A stretch of DNA of 64,000 nt from positions 1-64,000 of the forward strand of contig CAZAXU010000001.1 of assembly GCA_964489245.1 (NCBI GenBank). The letters run 5' to 3'. The notes under the pieces are model-generated. The model searched no databases. It was not told the DNA's origin and was given only the letters and a program-made list of their open reading frames with translations. This DNA comes from CAZAXU01 sp964489245 (lineage in GTDB: Bacteria > Bacteroidota > Bacteroidia > Flavobacteriales > Flavobacteriaceae). This document shows, one piece after another, positions 61,811 through 64,000 of this stretch; the stretch's first letter is position 1, and each line of letters opens with the position of its first letter. The position numbers and the translations under genes are program-made.

Positions 61811-61830
61811 ATTAGTGATTTTTAAGCCCG

Positions 61831-61838
61831 CAAATGTA
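61831..61838 (-). promoter_or_regulatory. -7 box of the marC-family gene
   Basis: On the minus strand TACATTTG fits TAnnTTTG, 20 bases before the start codon. Confidence 0.45.
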
Positions 61839-61920
61839 TAAAATAAAGGTATATGCAATGCGCTTAAATGTTAAAGTTTTATTAATTATATAAGCTGTTG
61901 ATTTTCAGCAAAAAACATGA

Positions 61921-62373
61921 TTATTTTACTTGTTTGAAAATGACTTTTGAGTCAACTTTAGAGACTTTAATGAGTATAAAAGGTTGGGTCATTACCATAA
62001 TTGCCGGTCCATCCGGAGCTTTTACATTATAGAATATTTGCATCTGTTCTTGGGTATTTTTTATACTTTGAATTTCAATATCAAATCCGCCGGTAGTTTG
62101 TTCTCCCAAAAAAATTCCCACGACCATATTTTTTTCAAAATCAACTTCAGGCACAAGAATTTTCGGATCTCTCCCCGAGTTATACAGTTCATAATATTTT
62201 GTCAGTTCCTTTTTGTCTTTAATGACAACATTTTTGGCTTGTTCCACATTGCTGTGAGAGCCTTTCAGTAGAATTTGATAAGTCATGGAAGTATCTTTTT
62301 TTGTGTTATTTTTTCCTGAAGCACAATTGGTTACTGCCAACACAACCAATGACAGAATGATTAAATGTTTCAT
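61921..62373 (-). CDS. Lipoprotein with PrcB C-terminal-like domain
   Basis: A 150-residue protein with signal peptide MKHLIILSLVVLAVTNC, lipid Cys at about 17. The mature part GSHSNVEQAKNVVIKDKKELTKYYELYNSG...VDFEKNMVVGIFLGEQTTGGFDIEIQSI fits the PrcB C-terminal domain, named for a Treponema protease-complex subunit that stabilises PrtP. The T-T-G-G-F-D turn is characteristic. Here no such protease is adjacent, so it is an envelope lipoprotein of unknown role. Confidence 0.82.
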   Translation of the reverse strand: MKHLIILSLVVLAVTNCASGKNNTKKDTSMTYQILLKGSHSNVEQAKNVVIKDKKELTKYYELYNSGRDPKILVPEVDFEKNMVVGIFLGEQTTGGFDIEIQSIKNTQEQMQIFYNVKAPDGPAIMVMTQPFILIKVSKVDSKVIFKQVK

Positions 62374-62614
62374 ATCTTTATATTTTGTTGTTAATCAATT
62401 TATTATGTTTTGTCATGATTTTTACAAAAAATCACGCCAAAATAAAACTACAACGAGATTTTAAACTCACAACTTTATAACCATTTTCCTTTCTCCTTAC
62501 GCACGTACCGGTTATATATTTATTTTTTAGATGCTTATTTGATATCCAAAATGCAAGAATCACTCCAAAGATAAATATTTGTTTTGGAATAAAAAAAAAC
62601 AAGTCAATATTGCT

Positions 62615-62622
62615 TATCTTTG
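62615..62622 (+). promoter_or_regulatory. -7 box of the small membrane protein gene
   Basis: TATCTTTG lies 18 bases before the ATG at 62641. Confidence 0.5.
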
Positions 62623-62640
62623 CATGCTAAATAAAAATTT

Positions 62641-62859
62641 ATGAAACCGGAATATATAGAATGGGTAGGCTATGTTGCCAGCGCAATGTTGATGATTTCA
62701 TTTATGATGAAAAACATCAATAAACTGAGAATTTTCAATTCCGTAGGTTGTTTGCTATTTGTGATCTACGGTTTTTTGATTGGCTCCTATCCGGTTATCA
62801 TCACAAACACATTTATTGTGGGGGTTAATTTATATTATTTGTTTAAAAAACCGGAATAA
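62641..62859 (+). CDS. Small YgjV-like membrane protein
   Basis: A 72-residue protein with two to three membrane segments: EWVGYVASAMLMISFMMKN, RIFNSVGCLLFVIYGFLIGSYPVIITNTFIVGVNLYYLF. This resembles half of YgjV-type inner-membrane proteins. Homologues in the phylum are sometimes mislabelled uroporphyrinogen decarboxylase; nothing here supports that. Function unknown. It converges on pyk. Confidence 0.75.
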   Translation: MKPEYIEWVGYVASAMLMISFMMKNINKLRIFNSVGCLLFVIYGFLIGSYPVIITNTFIVGVNLYYLFKKPE

Positions 62860-62873
62860 GAAAATTTCAGTTG

Positions 62874-64000
62874 CTATACTTTTGTGATTCTTAAAGTATT
62901 TACCATTCCTTTTTCGTTGAGGGGCATGGAGGTTACATTCACCAGCATATCGTTTTCTCGAATCAAATCATTTTCCATGGCGATTTTTTCAATATCCTTA
63001 ATGGTTTGATCGGTTGATTCTCTTTTATTATAGAAAAACGGCGTTACGCCCCAAAGCAAGCTGAGCATATCGAGTAGTCGCCTGTTTGCCGTAAATACTA
63101 AAATTTTTGATTTTGGTCGCCAAGACGAAATTGTGATGGCACTATAGCCGCTGGCAGTTAAAGTTGTAATGGCTTTTGCGTGTATATTGCTGGCAATTTG
63201 TGCGGCGTTATAGCAAACAATTTCGGAAATATATCGTTCGTTTTTTTCAACGGGCGGTTTATCGGGTGTTTTAATAAGACTGGAATCTTCAACTTGTTGA
63301 ATAATTTTAGTCATTCGTTTGATTACCTTAACAGGGTGTTTGCCCACAGAAGTTTCTCCTGAAAGCATCACGGCATCTGCCCCGTCCATCACAGAATTGG
63401 CAACATCATTTACTTCTGCACGTGTTGGAATGGCAGATTCAATCATGCTTTCCATCATTTGTGTGGCAATGATGACGGGTTTGCTGTTCAATTTTGCCAA
63501 ATAGACTAGTTTTTTTTGAATCAAGGGCACTTGTTCAATCGGTAGTTCAATGCCTAAATCTCCTCGAGCCACCATCAGACCGTCACAATGTTTGATGATT
63601 TCATCAATATTGGCAACAGCTTCAGGTTTTTCAATTTTAGCAATTACGGGAGTTTTATAGTCAGATAGCTTTTTGATGTAGTCATTGAGTAGAATTAAGT
63701 CATTTGCAGATCGCACAAACGATAATGCAATCCAATCAACACCTTGTTCCAAAGCAAATTTTAAATCTTTTTTATCCTTGCCGGTTAATGCGGGAAGCGA
63801 AATTTTTGTGTTAGGCAGATTTACGCCTTTTTTTGATGAAAGCGCTCCACCCTCAATCACTTTTGTTTTTACGGTATTGATGGCATTGGTTTTGATGACT
63901 TCCAGTTGAATTTTTCCGTCGTCGACCAAAATAATTTCACCGGTTTTCACATCTTTAGGTAGTTGCTTATAAGTGATATAAGCTTGTTTATTTTGATTGG
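62874..64000 (-). CDS. pyk: Pyruvate kinase, 3' part (truncated by the window)
   Basis: The frame is open to the right edge, so the start lies beyond it; a GTG at 63950 is internal. About 375 residues are visible. The B domain (DVKTGEIILVDDGKI...), the barrel strands with IALSFVRSANDL, VIAKIEKPEAVANIDEII, GLMVARGDLGIELP, the catalytic-region KPVIIATQMMESMIESAIPTRAEVNDVANSVMDGADAVMLSGETSVG and the C-terminal allosteric domain are all recognisable. It transfers phosphate from phosphoenolpyruvate to ADP in glycolysis. Confidence 0.95.
   Translation of the reverse strand, partial: NQNKQAYITYKQLPKDVKTGEIILVDDGKIQLEVIKTNAINTVKTKVIEGGALSSKKGVNLPNTKISLPALTGKDKKDLKFALEQGVDWIALSFVRSANDLILLNDYIKKLSDYKTPVIAKIEKPEAVANIDEIIKHCDGLMVARGDLGIELPIEQVPLIQKKLVYLAKLNSKPVIIATQMMESMIESAIPTRAEVNDVANSVMDGADAVMLSGETSVGKHPVKVIKRMTKIIQQVEDSSLIKTPDKPPVEKNERYISEIVCYNAAQIASNIHAKAITTLTASGYSAITISSWRPKSKILVFTANRRLLDMLSLLWGVTPFFYNKRESTDQTIKDIEKIAMENDLIRENDMLVNVTSMPLNEKGMVNTLRITKV

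Noticed and set aside
62641..62859. Uroporphyrinogen decarboxylase
   Set aside because: A 72-residue hydrophobic protein cannot be that enzyme; the name is a transferred annotation error.
63948..63950. GTG as start of pyruvate kinase
   Set aside because: The frame continues to the window edge and the residues upstream match the pyruvate kinase B domain; the barrel's first strands are still missing.
1..64000. CRISPR arrays, prophage, transposases, rRNA
   Set aside because: No regularly spaced direct repeats, phage structural genes, transposase motifs or rRNA-like stretches were seen on either strand.

Overview
The window looks like a chromosomal segment of an AT-rich member of the Bacteroidota, most likely class Flavobacteriia. 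Direct signs are: two proteins with Por-type (T9SS) C-terminal sorting tails; many lipoprotein signal peptides; families largely confined to this phylum (DUF2851, DUF3078, DUF3109, DUF6056); a fused CcoN-CcoO oxidase subunit; and many starts preceded by the Bacteroidota -7 box TAnnTTTG, sometimes with a TTG/TTTG box about 17-21 bases further upstream. Most genes are housekeeping. I saw no phage, insertion-sequence transposase or CRISPR array. There is one run of 100 Ns (34305-34404).

Layout. 1-2153: the end of a T9SS-secreted protein, then a VapC-type toxin-antitoxin pair. 2500-8548: M13 and M1 metallopeptidases, an isoaspartyl peptidase/asparaginase and a monoheme cytochrome lipoprotein. 8599-13438: a lipoprotein and a BNR/sialidase-like T9SS protein, a nucleoside permease, YebC and 3-methyladenine glycosylase. 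13643-26422: a surface-polysaccharide locus on one strand, with a flippase, two Wzy/WaaL-like membrane proteins, glycosyltransferases, a MurG homologue, UDP-glucose dehydrogenase, UDP-glucuronate decarboxylase and the initiating sugar-phosphate transferase. 26580-34221: an Ig-like lipoprotein, asnS, a K+ channel/PspC/DUF2851 operon, a cytochrome c lipoprotein and rmuC. 34222-34940: a partly duplicated tRNA-Phe/GIY-YIG unit broken by the gap. 35054-38685: cytoplasmic asparaginase, tRNA-Ser and an ExbB/ExbD energy-transduction operon.

38782-47140 is a full cbb3 oxidase locus: CcoI copper ATPase, CcoS, fused CcoNO, CcoQ, monoheme CcoP, CcoG, FixH and a TauE/SafE-like membrane protein. These build a high-affinity terminal oxidase for microaerobic respiration; the two cytochrome lipoproteins elsewhere could be electron donors (inference). 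47143-57746 holds CapA, a ferredoxin-NADP reductase-like flavoprotein, gpsA, tadA, a TPR protein, a PBP4-type carboxypeptidase, DUF3109 and DUF3078. 58403-61135 pairs a BtpA/SgcQ protein divergently with a pseudouridine kinase/pseudouridine-5'-phosphate glycosidase operon, a modified-nucleoside salvage module. The window ends inside pyruvate kinase.

The least ordinary items are the broken tRNA-Phe/GIY-YIG duplication, whose gap can be predicted from its flanks; a tRNA-Phe remnant carrying a palindrome in place of its T-loop; a dispersed repeat at two places 47 kb apart; a hairpin repeat that seems to supply the start of a peptidase gene; the MurG homologue inside the polysaccharide locus; and a 47-codon gene in an otherwise empty stretch. 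I found no clear case of a wholly new defence or metabolic system.
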